DNA of 64,000 nt from UBA1757 sp963617485 (GTDB lineage Bacteria; Bacteroidota; Bacteroidia; Bacteroidales; UBA1402), in contig CAVEPA010000002.1 of NCBI GenBank assembly GCA_963617485.1, positions 157,550 through 221,549 on the forward strand. Reading direction: 5' to 3'. The notes beneath the pieces are model-generated. The model did no database searches. It saw only the letters and a list, made by a program, of their open reading frames with translations, and was not told where the DNA came from. This document shows positions 53,282 through 63,383 of this stretch, one piece after another. Within the stretch, counting starts at the first letter, position 1; every line of letters begins with the position of its first letter. Made by a program: the position numbers and the translations under genes.

Positions 53282-56200
53282 ATGAAAAAGACTCTCTTGC
53301 TTCTCCTTGCCATTTGCCTGCTGAACGTGCTTCCGCAGACGGCCTTGGCTATTCCCCTGGTCAATACCTTGCGTTTCTCCGATAACGATGAAGGTATCCA
53401 AGGCCGTATGACCAAGATGATACAAGGCAAGAACGGCTTTATTTGGATAGCCACCTTCAACGGCCTGGTACGTTACGATGGCTACCGTTTCGAGAAGTAC
53501 AAATCGCTGCTCGACAAGTATAGCGAACTCAAGTCGAGCCGTTTCGACAATATTTGGGAGAATGCTGCGGGCGATATCTGGTGCTTGGCCGGCGAAAATC
53601 TCTACCTTTTCAAGATTAAAGAAGACCGCTTCATCCATGTGCAGCCCTTGTTGAACGGTCAGCGGGCCGTGGCACCCCGGGCCTGGAATCTGTTCTGTCT
53701 GGAGAACGGCATCACTTGGGTGGTTTGCCTCAGCGGCGAATGTTTCCGTCTGCAGGACGATGACCCCCTGGCAACTTGTCAGGAAATGCCCTTCGAATCG
53801 ACATCATATCTTGACATCACCCGGGTAACGCTCGACGACCAAGGTCAGGAATGGGTGCTGACCAAAAAGGGCCTGTACCGCTACGGAGGAGGCGAAATGC
53901 TGAGCAACATGCACTTTATCAACAGTGTGTCCTGTCAGCAGGGCATGCTGATGATAACTTCGGCAGCCAAGATGGCCTTCTATCATTACAGCGATGCCAG
54001 TCTGGACTTCTTCGACTTTGAGCAGAACAACCTGCGTTACCGGGTGTCAGCCAAAAGCGACGACAGTACGTTGCTTGTCTGCACCTCCAAAGGCCTTTAC
54101 AGCCTGAATCTCAATAACCGTCACTACCAGCTGCTCACGTCTTCCGATTGGCAGCAGGTGTACCGCGACCGCAAGGGCAACTATTGGGGCGTTTTGGACG
54201 ACTACAGCATTGTAAGGCTGGGTGCCGACGGCAAAATGCACCGCTATGCCCGCCCCGCCGACCATAACTACAGCCAGTATCGTCTCCGTTTTCTGGAAGA
54301 CGACTATGGCTTGCTCTGGCTGGTTTTCCGCGATACCGACGATGTGCTCTATCTGGATGAAGCCCAGCAGCGCTTTGTGCGTCCCGGGGTCGAACGGAAA
54401 ACGGTGGAGGCGCGCGCTACCGACCTCCATGAGGACATGCAAGGCAACTTCTGGTACATGCTCGAACACGGCATTGAGTGCCTCAGCCTAAAGAATGCGC
54501 CTTTCGAACATTGTCCGGGGCTACTCAACGAAGAAGTCCGGGCCATGACACGTGACAGTAAGGGCCGCTATTGGGTGGCCTACCGGCAGCAGAAACTTGC
54601 GCTATATTCCCCCACGCGGCAATACCTGGGCAATCTCGGCCGCGACGGGCGCTTGCACAACGACCGTCAATATAGTTTCGAGGCTTCGGTCTACACTTTC
54701 AAACAGGACAGTCGCGGCCGCCTTTGGATGGGCAGCCGTGCACACGGGCTTTTCCTCTTGGAAGAACAAGACGGCTCTTTCCATCTGACGCAGTTCATAC
54801 ACGATGAGAACGACCCCTACAGCCTAAGCGCCACCGCCATCTACGCTGTGGAGGAAGACGACCGCGGCCAAATATGGATAGGCGGTTTCGACGGAGGTCT
54901 GAACCTGTATCGTGATGGCAAATTCGTGCACTATTTCAACCATTTGGGCAAGAATACCTCCGTTCGTCCCACCATTATCCGCTGTCTGAAACACCTTGGC
55001 AACGGTGAACTGATGATAGGTGCGCGCGAAGGCCTATTCATTATCAACACCCATTTCGACAAGGAAGAAGACATCGTCTTTTACCACAACCAAAAACAAG
55101 CGGACCTGCCCAATGCTATGGTCGACAACGATGTGATGTCCATTTTGCAACGTCGCTCGGGCGAACTGTGGATTTCCACCAACAGCGGCGGTATTGCCCG
55201 CGTTCTGCCGCGCGAGTCGTATCTGAGCAGCGAACTTGAATTCCAGCCCATTACCAAAGAACAGGGTTTGGGTTCGGATATCGCCTATTCGGTGGTGGAA
55301 GATACACTGGGTTCTCTTTGGGTAGTGAGCCCGGGCAATCTCAGCCATCTCGATGCCAAGGGCGACAACATCACGGTGTACGACAACGATTATTTTTTGC
55401 ACGATCCGGTCTTTTCTGAGGCGGCTCCGCTTTTCGAAAATGGTACCATGGTGCTTGGTATGACCGATGGCCTGCTAAGTTTTAATCCCGCGTCTATTGT
55501 GACGGACACCTATTGCCCGCAACTCAACTTTACCGACTGTCACATCAACAACATGTATGCCTATACGCGTCTGCAGCAGGCGGTGCAGACGAACTCTCTG
55601 GTGCTCTCGCCCAAGGAACGCCATTTGAGAATAGAATATGTGGCCGTCGATTTTCAGGAAAAGAGTCATCTGAAGTATTCCTATTTCTTGGAAGGCGTCG
55701 ACGACAAATGGAACGAGAGTTTCAACACCACGCTTGTCTATACCAATCTGCCGGCCGGACATCATGTTTTGCACCTCAAGTCGTCCAATAGCCATGGCCA
55801 GTGGGTGGACAACGAAATCAGACTGCCCATCTACGTCAAGCCCACCTTTATGGAAAGCGTATACGGCAAGCTGTCGCTGGTGGCGCTGGTACTGCTGCTT
55901 ATCTTTATCGTGTCCAAATATATGTCGAGCTTGTATTTCCTGCGGCATCGTCTGTCGGTGGAGCGAGAACTGAACGACACCAAACTGAAGTTCTTCACCG
56001 AACTCTCGCACGAACTGCGTACACCGCTCAGCCTTATCGACGGACCGGTGAGCGAACTGCTCGAGGACAAGAGCTTGGGTGGGCAGGCGCGTTATTATCT
56101 GGAAATGATGCAGAAGAATGTGCGGCGCATGCTTAACACGGTGAACCAGATTCTGGATTTCCGCAAACTGCAGAGTAATAAGATGAAATTCTTGATAGAG

Positions 56201-57574
56201 CAGGTGAATGTTTCCCAATACCTGCCTTCCATTGCTGAGAATTTTTCGGAGATAGCCCAGCATCATCAGATAGATTTTCGTGTGGAAATTGCCGATGAAA
56301 ACGTCTCTTTGTGGATAGACCGTGAGAAGTTCGAGAAGATTTTCTTCAATCTGCTTTCCAATGCCTTCAAATACACCTCCGACGGCAAAGCCATTACCCT
56401 GCGTATGACGCAAGATGCCAAGACGGTTAGTGTGGCGGTGGAAGACCAAGGCGTGGGCATACACAAAGACAACTTGCAGCGGCTCTTCCAGCCCTTCGAA
56501 ACGGTGGTGGCCCAGAATGCCTTCAAGCCATCGTCGGGAATAGGTCTCAGTCTGGTAAAACAGTTTGTGGACGGTCTTCATGGCAGTATCAGCGTTGAAT
56601 CGCAGGTGGGCCAGGGCAGTGTCTTCCACGTTACTTTCCTCAAGGGCAAGGAACATTTTGCCAACGACAAAAATGTGGAATTTTATGTGGCCGACATGGC
56701 GCAAGATACCAATCTCGATGCCCAGTACCATACGCCTATCTCCGAAATGGAAGGCTCTGCCGATAGCGAACGCGCTTCGGTGTTGATAGTGGAAGACAAC
56801 GACGAACTCCGCAGTTTTACCCAGCGCATACTCTCGCCCAGCTACAACGTATTGCTGGCCAGCAACGGTCAGGAAGGTTTGCAAGTGGCCAAACAGCATT
56901 GGCCCGACCTGATCATTACCGATGTGATGATGCCCATTATGGACGGTATCGAGATGATCAAGCACATCAAGGAAGATGATGATATCTACGCGATTCCCAT
57001 CATTGTGCTTTCGGCCAAGGCCGATATGAGCGATTGTATAGAGGCGGTGCAGATGGGCGTGGACGACTATGTTACCAAACCATTCAGTACCAATTACTTG
57101 AAGGCGCGTGTGTCGGCTTTGATTGCCCGCCATGCCAACTTGCGCAAGCACTTGATGGACCTTATCAGTGCCGAAGGCGGCAAACCCGTATCATTGGCCC
57201 GCCTGGAACCCGATACTCCGGAAATCAAGCCCGCCGATGAGATTTTCCTGCAAGAGGTGATGACCTTTATGGACAAGAATATCGAAGATTGTGCTTTCAG
57301 CATCGATGATTTTGCCGCCGCCTTGAATATGGGCCGTACCACTTTCTACAACAAACTCAAGGCTACCACCGGCTTGGCACCTGTCGATTTCGTGCAGCAG
57401 ATTCGCATCAAACGTGCCGTCCAGCTTATCGAGAGTCGCAACTACAGCATTTCCGAGGTGGCTTATAAAACCGGTTTTAGCGACCCGAAGTATTTCTCGC
57501 GCTGCTTCAAAAAATATCAAGGTGTCAGTCCAAGCACTTATATGAAAAACAAAACAGAGGACCCCAATAGTTGA
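53282..57574 (+). CDS. Hybrid two-component system sensor/regulator (HTCS)
   Basis: This 1430-residue one-protein signalling system regulates a polysaccharide utilisation locus. It has a signal peptide, a periplasmic sensor made of repeated beta-propeller blades (GFIWIATFNGLVRYDG, GDIWCLAGE, GQIWIGGFDGGLNLYRDG) and a Y_Y_Y domain (about residues 790-860). It crosses the membrane once (about 861-883). The cytoplasmic part holds a His kinase (SHELRTP with phospho-His near residue 910; N box NLLSNAFKY near 1021; G boxes near 1053 and 1084), a receiver domain (phospho-Asp near 1213, TDVMMPIMDG), and a C-terminal AraC-type HTH (about 1323-1419). All motifs are intact. It faces the SusC/SusD operon and probably controls it on sensing an oligosaccharide. 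Confidence 0.95.
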   Translation: MKKTLLLLLAICLLNVLPQTALAIPLVNTLRFSDNDEGIQGRMTKMIQGKNGFIWIATFNGLVRYDGYRFEKYKSLLDKYSELKSSRFDNIWENAAGDIWCLAGENLYLFKIKEDRFIHVQPLLNGQRAVAPRAWNLFCLENGITWVVCLSGECFRLQDDDPLATCQEMPFESTSYLDITRVTLDDQGQEWVLTKKGLYRYGGGEMLSNMHFINSVSCQQGMLMITSAAKMAFYHYSDASLDFFDFEQNNLRYRVSAKSDDSTLLVCTSKGLYSLNLNNRHYQLLTSSDWQQVYRDRKGNYWGVLDDYSIVRLGADGKMHRYARPADHNYSQYRLRFLEDDYGLLWLVFRDTDDVLYLDEAQQRFVRPGVERKTVEARATDLHEDMQGNFWYMLEHGIECLSLKNAPFEHCPGLLNEEVRAMTRDSKGRYWVAYRQQKLALYSPTRQYLGNLGRDGRLHNDRQYSFEASVYTFKQDSRGRLWMGSRAHGLFLLEEQDGSFHLTQFIHDENDPYSLSATAIYAVEEDDRGQIWIGGFDGGLNLYRDGKFVHYFNHLGKNTSVRPTIIRCLKHLGNGELMIGAREGLFIINTHFDKEEDIVFYHNQKQADLPNAMVDNDVMSILQRRSGELWISTNSGGIARVLPRESYLSSELEFQPITKEQGLGSDIAYSVVEDTLGSLWVVSPGNLSHLDAKGDNITVYDNDYFLHDPVFSEAAPLFENGTMVLGMTDGLLSFNPASIVTDTYCPQLNFTDCHINNMYAYTRLQQAVQTNSLVLSPKERHLRIEYVAVDFQEKSHLKYSYFLEGVDDKWNESFNTTLVYTNLPAGHHVLHLKSSNSHGQWVDNEIRLPIYVKPTFMESVYGKLSLVALVLLLIFIVSKYMSSLYFLRHRLSVERELNDTKLKFFTELSHELRTPLSLIDGPVSELLEDKSLGGQARYYLEMMQKNVRRMLNTVNQILDFRKLQSNKMKFLIEQVNVSQYLPSIAENFSEIAQHHQIDFRVEIADENVSLWIDREKFEKIFFNLLSNAFKYTSDGKAITLRMTQDAKTVSVAVEDQGVGIHKDNLQRLFQPFETVVAQNAFKPSSGIGLSLVKQFVDGLHGSISVESQVGQGSVFHVTFLKGKEHFANDKNVEFYVADMAQDTNLDAQYHTPISEMEGSADSERASVLIVEDNDELRSFTQRILSPSYNVLLASNGQEGLQVAKQHWPDLIITDVMMPIMDGIEMIKHIKEDDDIYAIPIIVLSAKADMSDCIEAVQMGVDDYVTKPFSTNYLKARVSALIARHANLRKHLMDLISAEGGKPVSLARLEPDTPEIKPADEIFLQEVMTFMDKNIEDCAFSIDDFAAALNMGRTTFYNKLKATTGLAPVDFVQQIRIKRAVQLIESRNYSISEVAYKTGFSDPKYFSRCFKKYQGVSPSTYMKNKTEDPNS

Positions 57575-57606
57575 GGCCCTCTGATTTAAGATGGTTTTGG
57601 GAGCTG

Positions 57607-58116
57607 CTACAGGCTGCGTGCACCCGTAAAACTATAGGTGAACTTGCGGATGCGGCCCGAAATGCGCTGGGTCATAGGGAAGTTGATCTCAAGGCCTCCG
57701 TCGTTGTCGATACGGCCGGCAAAGCTACGTTTGAGCCCATTGGTGGTGTTGGCTTCATCGCAGAAGAAAACGAAACCGGTGTTGCTGTAAGCAATATTGG
57801 CTCCTTGTACCAAAGTGTTCAGCTTCAATGAATCGCAGACAAAGCGGATGCTGGCGTAATAGCCGGTAACACTGTTGAGGCTGTCGGTTTGAAACGTGAG
57901 GGTGTCAACACCGAAGATAATTTGGCCCGGCACATCGCGAATGGTATCGCCCGTAGCGGGAAGAATGCGTGTCCATAGGCCGTCGTACTGGCCGGCTGCC
58001 GCTACGGCTGCCGGCGTTTCGTTGAAAGTGGGTTCGTTGGCGTTCTCTTTGTCGCAGGCAAGCAGCAAGACTGAGCAAAGACACACGCTCGATATGATAT
58101 AAAGAAGCTTTTTCAT
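57607..58116 (-). CDS. Small lipoprotein in the SusCD operon
   Basis: This 169-residue protein has a lipoprotein signal (SVCLCSVLLLACDKEN) and a beta-rich mature domain (GQYDGLWTRILPATG, GQIIFGVDTLTFQ, GYYASIRFVCDSL). It is the third gene of a SusC-SusD-lipoprotein operon, 4 bp after the SusD stop, the place where SusE/F-like or other glycan-binding lipoproteins usually sit, but I recognise no named family. It is short for SusE (about 390 residues). A surface-exposed accessory binding protein is an inference. A weak hairpin (CAGAGG / CCTCTG) spans the HTCS stop. Confidence 0.6.
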   Translation of the reverse strand: MKKLLYIISSVCLCSVLLLACDKENANEPTFNETPAAVAAAGQYDGLWTRILPATGDTIRDVPGQIIFGVDTLTFQTDSLNSVTGYYASIRFVCDSLKLNTLVQGANIAYSNTGFVFFCDEANTTNGLKRSFAGRIDNDGGLEINFPMTQRISGRIRKFTYSFTGARSL

Positions 58117-58120
58117 AAGA

Positions 58121-59959
58121 CTATTGATTGATGGATGATTTGTAACCCGGGTTCTGGTCGTCTTCGCTGATGCCCGTATTGGTGGAAATTTCAGCCGCTG
58201 GAATGGGACGCAACCATTTTATTTGGCCATCGGCACCGGTCATATCCGCCAAGCTGACATATTCGTTGAATTCAAGATTGTAGCGTACCAGCTGTTTGGT
58301 GCGGCGCAGGTCGGCCCAGCGTGACTGGTTTTCGCCGAAAAGCTCGCGTGCGCGTTCGTCCAATATTACATCCAAGGCATTTATGGCAAATCCGTCGCTG
58401 AGGCTGTATTTGGCAGTGTAGGCATCGAAGGAAGTCAGCGATTGGGCATGTGCGCGTTGCCGCACTGCATTCACTTTTTCCAGCGCCTTATCTGTTTGGC
58501 CGGCCATCAGGTAAGCTTCGGCGGCGGTCAGATACATATCGCTCAGATGAAAGACCACTACATCCCGGTAGCACTGTGAGTTGTTGCCGGCAGCCTGCTG
58601 GGTCTGCGGGTCATCGTACTTCTTGACACAGAGGCCGGCATTGGAAGTTTCGCGTCCGGCATTGTAGGCAACCGTGCGGTTGCTGCCGATGCTGCCGTCT
58701 TCTCTGATTTCGAGTTGTAACATGGGGTCGCTCATAACGAAGACACGGCCGGTTTTGTTGGCATAGCCCGTGCCGACAAAGCGTTCGCGGTTGCTGTTGA
58801 CCCAGTTGATAACGGCATTGTGGTCGGTATAGCAGGGGAAGTAGGCCAGCACGATGTGCAGATTGGCGGTGTCTGTCGGGGCATTCCAAGCGGCAAAGTA
58901 ACCTTCGGTGCCCCAATGCACACCATTGTCGTCTTTGATTGCGTTATACATGATGGGCATAAAGGTGGCTTGCCATCTGCTGTCGCCTTCTTCCCAAAGA
59001 TAAGCGGCCTTGGCAGTCGGAATCAGTTGGTTACGGCAAGCTTTCATGCCGTTGGTGGCATCGCCGTAACTATGGCCGTAGGCATGCTGTAGGCCGTGGC
59101 CGCCTGAGAGAATATCACCAGGATATCCCTCGCGCTGGTATTGTACCGAGAAGATGATTTCTTCGTTGTTTTCGTTGAAGGGCGACCATTTGTCGGCAAA
59201 TTCCATGTTCAGGCTCTGGCCGCCAATAGCGCGTTCGGCCCAGGTGTAAGCTTGGGTGAAATAATCAGTCGAAAGAATGTTGTAAGTGCCCTTGGCGGCA
59301 TCTGTCAGTTCGCATTGCAAATCCCAGGCGGCGGCCAGATAAGTTTTGGCCAGCAGGGCGGCCACGGCGCGTTTGCTGACACGGCCTTCAACGCTGGACT
59401 CTACCAGATTTTCCGATTCATAAAGCGTCTCCAGTTCGGCTATCATGGCCGGGTAAATCTCCTTCAGTGTCACACGCGGATATGAGCGATCTCCCGTCTT
59501 GATGTATTCGGTGATGTAAGGCACCGCCCCGAACTGCTGGGTGAGCAGGTAATAGCCGAAGTTGCGCAGGAAACGCGCCTGATCGCTATAAGGTGAGGCA
59601 GCATTGTAGTAGATGACACCGTTGGCGCGGTTTATCATCTTGTAAGCATTGATGTAGAAACTCTTGATGGTGCCGTCCTCGGCAGTTAAGGAAGCATATT
59701 TGTGGAAAGCACTGGGATCGGATGAGCGGCCGGTGGTGTAGATATCGGTGCCCCATTCGTTGTATTCGGTAGTGGTTACCAGCGGGCGGAGTTCAAGGTA
59801 AGCCTCTCGCAAGAGCGATTCTAGACCTTCGTCGGTAGAGAAATACTTGTCGGCATCGGAACCGGCCGATTTGTTCTCGGCAATCAGGAAACCGTCGCAG
59901 CTGCATAGAAGCAGCAGGCTGAAGCAGAAAGCGCTGAAACTATATAGTATCTTTTTCAT
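58121..59959 (-). CDS. SusD/RagB family nutrient-binding outer-membrane lipoprotein
   Basis: This 612-residue protein has a lipoprotein signal (SLLLLCSCDGF) and a SusD-type alpha-helical (TPR-like) domain. Recognisable stretches are RANGVIYYNAASPYSDQARFL near the N-terminal helices, SVQYQREGYPGD, and the C-terminal DMYLTAAEAYLMAGQTDKAL, typical of SusD, ending in ELFGENQSRWADLRRT. It sits on the cell surface as a lid over the SusC barrel and binds glycan. It lies between SusC (15 bp) and the small lipoprotein gene (4 bp). The substrate is not readable. Confidence 0.95.
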   Translation of the reverse strand: MKKILYSFSAFCFSLLLLCSCDGFLIAENKSAGSDADKYFSTDEGLESLLREAYLELRPLVTTTEYNEWGTDIYTTGRSSDPSAFHKYASLTAEDGTIKSFYINAYKMINRANGVIYYNAASPYSDQARFLRNFGYYLLTQQFGAVPYITEYIKTGDRSYPRVTLKEIYPAMIAELETLYESENLVESSVEGRVSKRAVAALLAKTYLAAAWDLQCELTDAAKGTYNILSTDYFTQAYTWAERAIGGQSLNMEFADKWSPFNENNEEIIFSVQYQREGYPGDILSGGHGLQHAYGHSYGDATNGMKACRNQLIPTAKAAYLWEEGDSRWQATFMPIMYNAIKDDNGVHWGTEGYFAAWNAPTDTANLHIVLAYFPCYTDHNAVINWVNSNRERFVGTGYANKTGRVFVMSDPMLQLEIREDGSIGSNRTVAYNAGRETSNAGLCVKKYDDPQTQQAAGNNSQCYRDVVVFHLSDMYLTAAEAYLMAGQTDKALEKVNAVRQRAHAQSLTSFDAYTAKYSLSDGFAINALDVILDERARELFGENQSRWADLRRTKQLVRYNLEFNEYVSLADMTGADGQIKWLRPIPAAEISTNTGISEDDQNPGYKSSINQ

Positions 59960-59974
59960 AATGAGTCGGTTAAA

Positions 59975-62900
59975 TTAAAATTTGATGCTTGCGCCCAATT
60001 GGTAGGTTACGGCACTCGGACCATCGCTGCTGAGCGATGCATTGGCCCATTCCGGGTCGAAGCCGCCGTAGCGGGTAAGAACAAAAGGATTGGTCACGTT
60101 CAAATACAGACGTATACTTTGGCATTTGATGGTTTCCAATGCCGATTTGGGCAAAGTATAGCCAAGGGTGATGTTCTTCACCTTTAGGAAGGAAGCATCG
60201 ACTATGGTCTTCGCACTATCCCAGTAGTCGGCTTGAATACCTGCGCCATCGCCGGTTCCTGCTGTGGGGAAGGGCCAGGAGCCATAGTGCGTTTTCTCTT
60301 GATAGACCGGATTGATGAGTGTGCCGTCAGCGGCAACGCCATCGCAGTCGAGTAGGGTTCCGGCCGGAACGTACCAGTCGGCATTCAGACGCATACGGCC
60401 GCGGTCGCTTAGACCGTAGTAGGTTCCGTAGAGCGAAGAGGAAACATAGTAGCCCACCTTGGTGTACAAAGAGGCCGACAAATCCCAATTCTTGTAGCTG
60501 AGCGTCGAGCTGAGGCTGCCCGTCCATTTGGGTGCCGAACTGTAGATTTTCTTGTCGTTGTTGTCGAAAATACCGTCCTGGTTCACGTCTTTGATGATGG
60601 GCTGGCCTTCCTGCCAAGAATATACTTCGTAATAATAATCGCATTCGCGTACGGTCTGGCCGGGCGTGAATCCGTGGGCGACGGCCAGTTCACAGTCGGG
60701 AACAGTCATGTTGCGGTCGCTCACGATGCCGGTCCACTGATAGGTGTAGACATTCTCCACGGGATGTCCGATAAACAAACCTCCCGTAGTGCCGGTGGGT
60801 ACAATGTCCGTTCCAAGGCCGTTGATGTCGAGCACCTCGTTATGGTTCTTGGCAAAAGAGAAGGTGGTTTCCCAATGCCAGTTCTTGTTGCTGATGTTGA
60901 CGGTGGTCAGCTGAAGTTCGATACCGCGGTTCAAGACCGAACCCACGTTGGTGTTCATCGAAACGCCGCCGCTAACCAAAGGCAAGTCAACTTTGTAGAG
61001 CAAATCGGACGATATCTTGTTGTACCAATCGATACTACCGCTAATACGATTGCTCAGGAAGGCATAATCCAAACCGATGTTGGTTTCATTGGATGTCTCC
61101 CACTTGAGGTCTTGGATAACGATACCGCTGGGGTAATAGGCATTGCCGTAAGTACTGCCGAAGGGATAGTAGTTGGGACCCGAAACGGTGAGATGGGTGG
61201 CATAGTTGCCGATACCGGAGTTGTTGCCCGTAATACCATAGGCTGCGCGCAACTTAAGGTTGCTCAACCAGTCTTCGCTGCCGTCGAACCATTCTTCCTC
61301 GCTCAGACGCCATGCCACTGCGGCCGATGGGAACGAACCCCATTTGTAGCCATCGGCAAAGCGCGATGAACCATCCCAACGCACGGTGGCCGTGAGCAGG
61401 TATTTGCCCATCAGCGTATAGTTGGCCCTCAGTGCATACGAGAGCATGCTGCTTTCGCTATAGCCATTGCTGGAATTGTTGGCATCATAGGTGCCGGTGG
61501 CCAGGTTGTACCAGAGTGTGCCTTCCATCACATCGGTGGCCTGGTATTTTTCCGATTCGGAACTGCCGTAGGTGGCGCTGGCCAAAGCCATCAGATTGAG
61601 GCTGTGGATGTCTTGGAAATCTTGCGCCCAGGTAATCATGTTATCCCAAGTCCAGGAAAGGCCTCGGCTCTGATAATAGTAGGCCGAATTGGGACGGTAG
61701 GAGTTTTCGCTCACTTCCTTCTGGTAATAGCCCGTGTTGTTGCTTGAATAGTTGGGCGAGAAAGTGGTCTTGAATTCCAAAGACTTGATGGGCTTGATGC
61801 TGAGGTAGGCATTGGCCATCAGACGCCAGGCCTGCGACTGCTTGCTTTCGTTGTCCCAATACAGCAGCGGGTTGAAACCCGACGAGAACTGATAACCTTC
61901 TGTACCTATATAATAACGGCATCCCGGTTGGGGAATGATACTGCCGTCTTCGAAATAGGGCTTCCAAAAGGCATTCACGCGGTAGGCGTTGGATACACCG
62001 TTGTCGGAAGCATAATCGTTGGAAATCTTGGCCAGATTTACTGAGAAGCCCGCATTGACGAATTTGTTGATTTTGGCATCCAGACTACCCTTGAAGTTGA
62101 TTTTTCTTTCGTCATCTCCGATGTAGACACCCTGTTGCTGCGTATAACCGGCACCGATATGATAACGGATATCCTGGCTCGAACCGGACACCGAAACATA
62201 ATGATTCTGCTGCAAGGCATTTTGAGTGATAAGACGAGGCCAATCTACATTGATGCCTTCATCGCGCATTTCGTGCAGACGGTAAACGCCGCTGCCGGAG
62301 GCTGATTCCAGGGCCATTTGCCCAAAGTCGCTGGCATTGATGGTATAGACCGGCTGGGCAGAAGAACCCGTTTCGCCGGCGTAGGCCATGAAACGGCGCA
62401 GACGGTAGAGATAGAACTCTTCGGCATCTTGAAAATCGGGGAAGCGGGTAGGAACGGCCACACCTGCATAACCGGCGTAGGCAATGCTGGGCTTGGTACC
62501 CGTATTGGCGATGGCGCCTTTGGTGGTAATCATAACGACACCCGCCGTGGCACGCGAACCGTAAATAGCCGTTGATGAGGCATCTTTCAATATATCGATA
62601 CGCTCGATATCCTGCTGGTTGAGCCACTGGATATCGTCGCAGATAACGCCGTCAATCACATAGATGGGCTTGGTGCCGGAGTTCAGCGACGAGCGTCCGC
62701 GGATGTTGATGTCGAAGCCTCCGCCGGCACGGCTGCTGCTTTGCGTAATGTTGACACCGGCAACGGCACCCTGCAAGGCTTCCATCATGGTAGGAGCTCC
62801 CTTCATGGTGAGTTTGTCGGTCTTGATGGAACCGACGGAACCCGTAAGGTCGTTTTTCTTCACCGTGCCATAGCCCACTACCACAGCTTCGTCCAGATAT

Positions 62901-63190
62901 TTGCTGTCTTCCTGTAGCACAAAGTCCAGCGAACCGCCATCGGCCACTTTGCTTTGTGCGGCAAAGCCTAAATAAGACATGGTAACGGTGGCTCCCGAGG
63001 GAACATCCGACAACTGATAATTGCCGTCAACATCGGTTATGGCACACACTTTGCCATCGACGGCTACACTGACACCCGCCAGGGGTTCTCCATTCGCGTC
63101 CTTCACATGTCCGGTAAGCCTTTGCTGAGCCTGAAGGCAGAAGCAAGCGCAGAACAATGCGAGAAACAGCAGACATTTTTTACAAGTCAT
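59975..63190 (-). CDS. SusC/RagA family TonB-dependent outer-membrane receptor
   Basis: This 1071-residue protein has a signal peptide (LLFLALFCACFCLQAQ), a carboxypeptidase-regulatory-like domain (residues about 24-100: GHVKDANGEPLAGVSVAVDG) and the plug motif VVVGYGTVKKNDLTGSV, ending in a 22-strand barrel. Typical SusC stretches include IYGSRATAGVVMITTKG and ATVRWDGSSRFADG. The final residue is Phe, as expected for barrel insertion. With SusD it imports oligosaccharides across the outer membrane using TonB energy. It is first in the operon, with its promoter at 63216-63223. Confidence 0.96.
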   Translation of the reverse strand: MTCKKCLLFLALFCACFCLQAQQRLTGHVKDANGEPLAGVSVAVDGKVCAITDVDGNYQLSDVPSGATVTMSYLGFAAQSKVADGGSLDFVLQEDSKYLDEAVVVGYGTVKKNDLTGSVGSIKTDKLTMKGAPTMMEALQGAVAGVNITQSSSRAGGGFDINIRGRSSLNSGTKPIYVIDGVICDDIQWLNQQDIERIDILKDASSTAIYGSRATAGVVMITTKGAIANTGTKPSIAYAGYAGVAVPTRFPDFQDAEEFYLYRLRRFMAYAGETGSSAQPVYTINASDFGQMALESASGSGVYRLHEMRDEGINVDWPRLITQNALQQNHYVSVSGSSQDIRYHIGAGYTQQQGVYIGDDERKINFKGSLDAKINKFVNAGFSVNLAKISNDYASDNGVSNAYRVNAFWKPYFEDGSIIPQPGCRYYIGTEGYQFSSGFNPLLYWDNESKQSQAWRLMANAYLSIKPIKSLEFKTTFSPNYSSNNTGYYQKEVSENSYRPNSAYYYQSRGLSWTWDNMITWAQDFQDIHSLNLMALASATYGSSESEKYQATDVMEGTLWYNLATGTYDANNSSNGYSESSMLSYALRANYTLMGKYLLTATVRWDGSSRFADGYKWGSFPSAAVAWRLSEEEWFDGSEDWLSNLKLRAAYGITGNNSGIGNYATHLTVSGPNYYPFGSTYGNAYYPSGIVIQDLKWETSNETNIGLDYAFLSNRISGSIDWYNKISSDLLYKVDLPLVSGGVSMNTNVGSVLNRGIELQLTTVNISNKNWHWETTFSFAKNHNEVLDINGLGTDIVPTGTTGGLFIGHPVENVYTYQWTGIVSDRNMTVPDCELAVAHGFTPGQTVRECDYYYEVYSWQEGQPIIKDVNQDGIFDNNDKKIYSSAPKWTGSLSSTLSYKNWDLSASLYTKVGYYVSSSLYGTYYGLSDRGRMRLNADWYVPAGTLLDCDGVAADGTLINPVYQEKTHYGSWPFPTAGTGDGAGIQADYWDSAKTIVDASFLKVKNITLGYTLPKSALETIKCQSIRLYLNVTNPFVLTRYGGFDPEWANASLSSDGPSAVTYQLGASIKF

Positions 63191-63215
63191 AAGTTATATT
63201 TAGTAGTAAAGTTTG

Positions 63216-63223
63216 CAAAGATA
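63216..63223 (-). promoter_or_regulatory. Putative -7 box of the SusCD operon
   Basis: Read on the minus strand the site is TATCTTTG, matching TAnnTTTG, 25 bp before the SusC ATG. No TTG at the expected -33 place, which fits an activator-dependent promoter controlled by the HTCS. Confidence 0.55.
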
Positions 63224-63321
63224 ATTTAAAAGAGGTGGTATCCACGTAAAATGCCCGTAAATATTGCATCTCGACAAGAAATAAAGATGTGCGATTATGA
63301 GGAAAACTGCGAAATAAGGGC

Positions 63322-63329
63322 TATATTTG
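63322..63329 (+). promoter_or_regulatory. Putative -7 box of the secreted-protein gene
   Basis: TATATTTG fits TAnnTTTG, 54 bp before ATG 63384, divergent from the SusC promoter. No -33 TTG was seen. Confidence 0.5.
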
Positions 63330-63383
63330 TGGCCATTGAAACATTACTATCAACTTTTTAATAACTTTTTTAAACCATTTCTT

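Noticed and set aside
55475..57151. 558-codon open frame opposite the HTCS gene
   Set aside because: Antisense shadow across kinase and receiver domains of an intact regulator.
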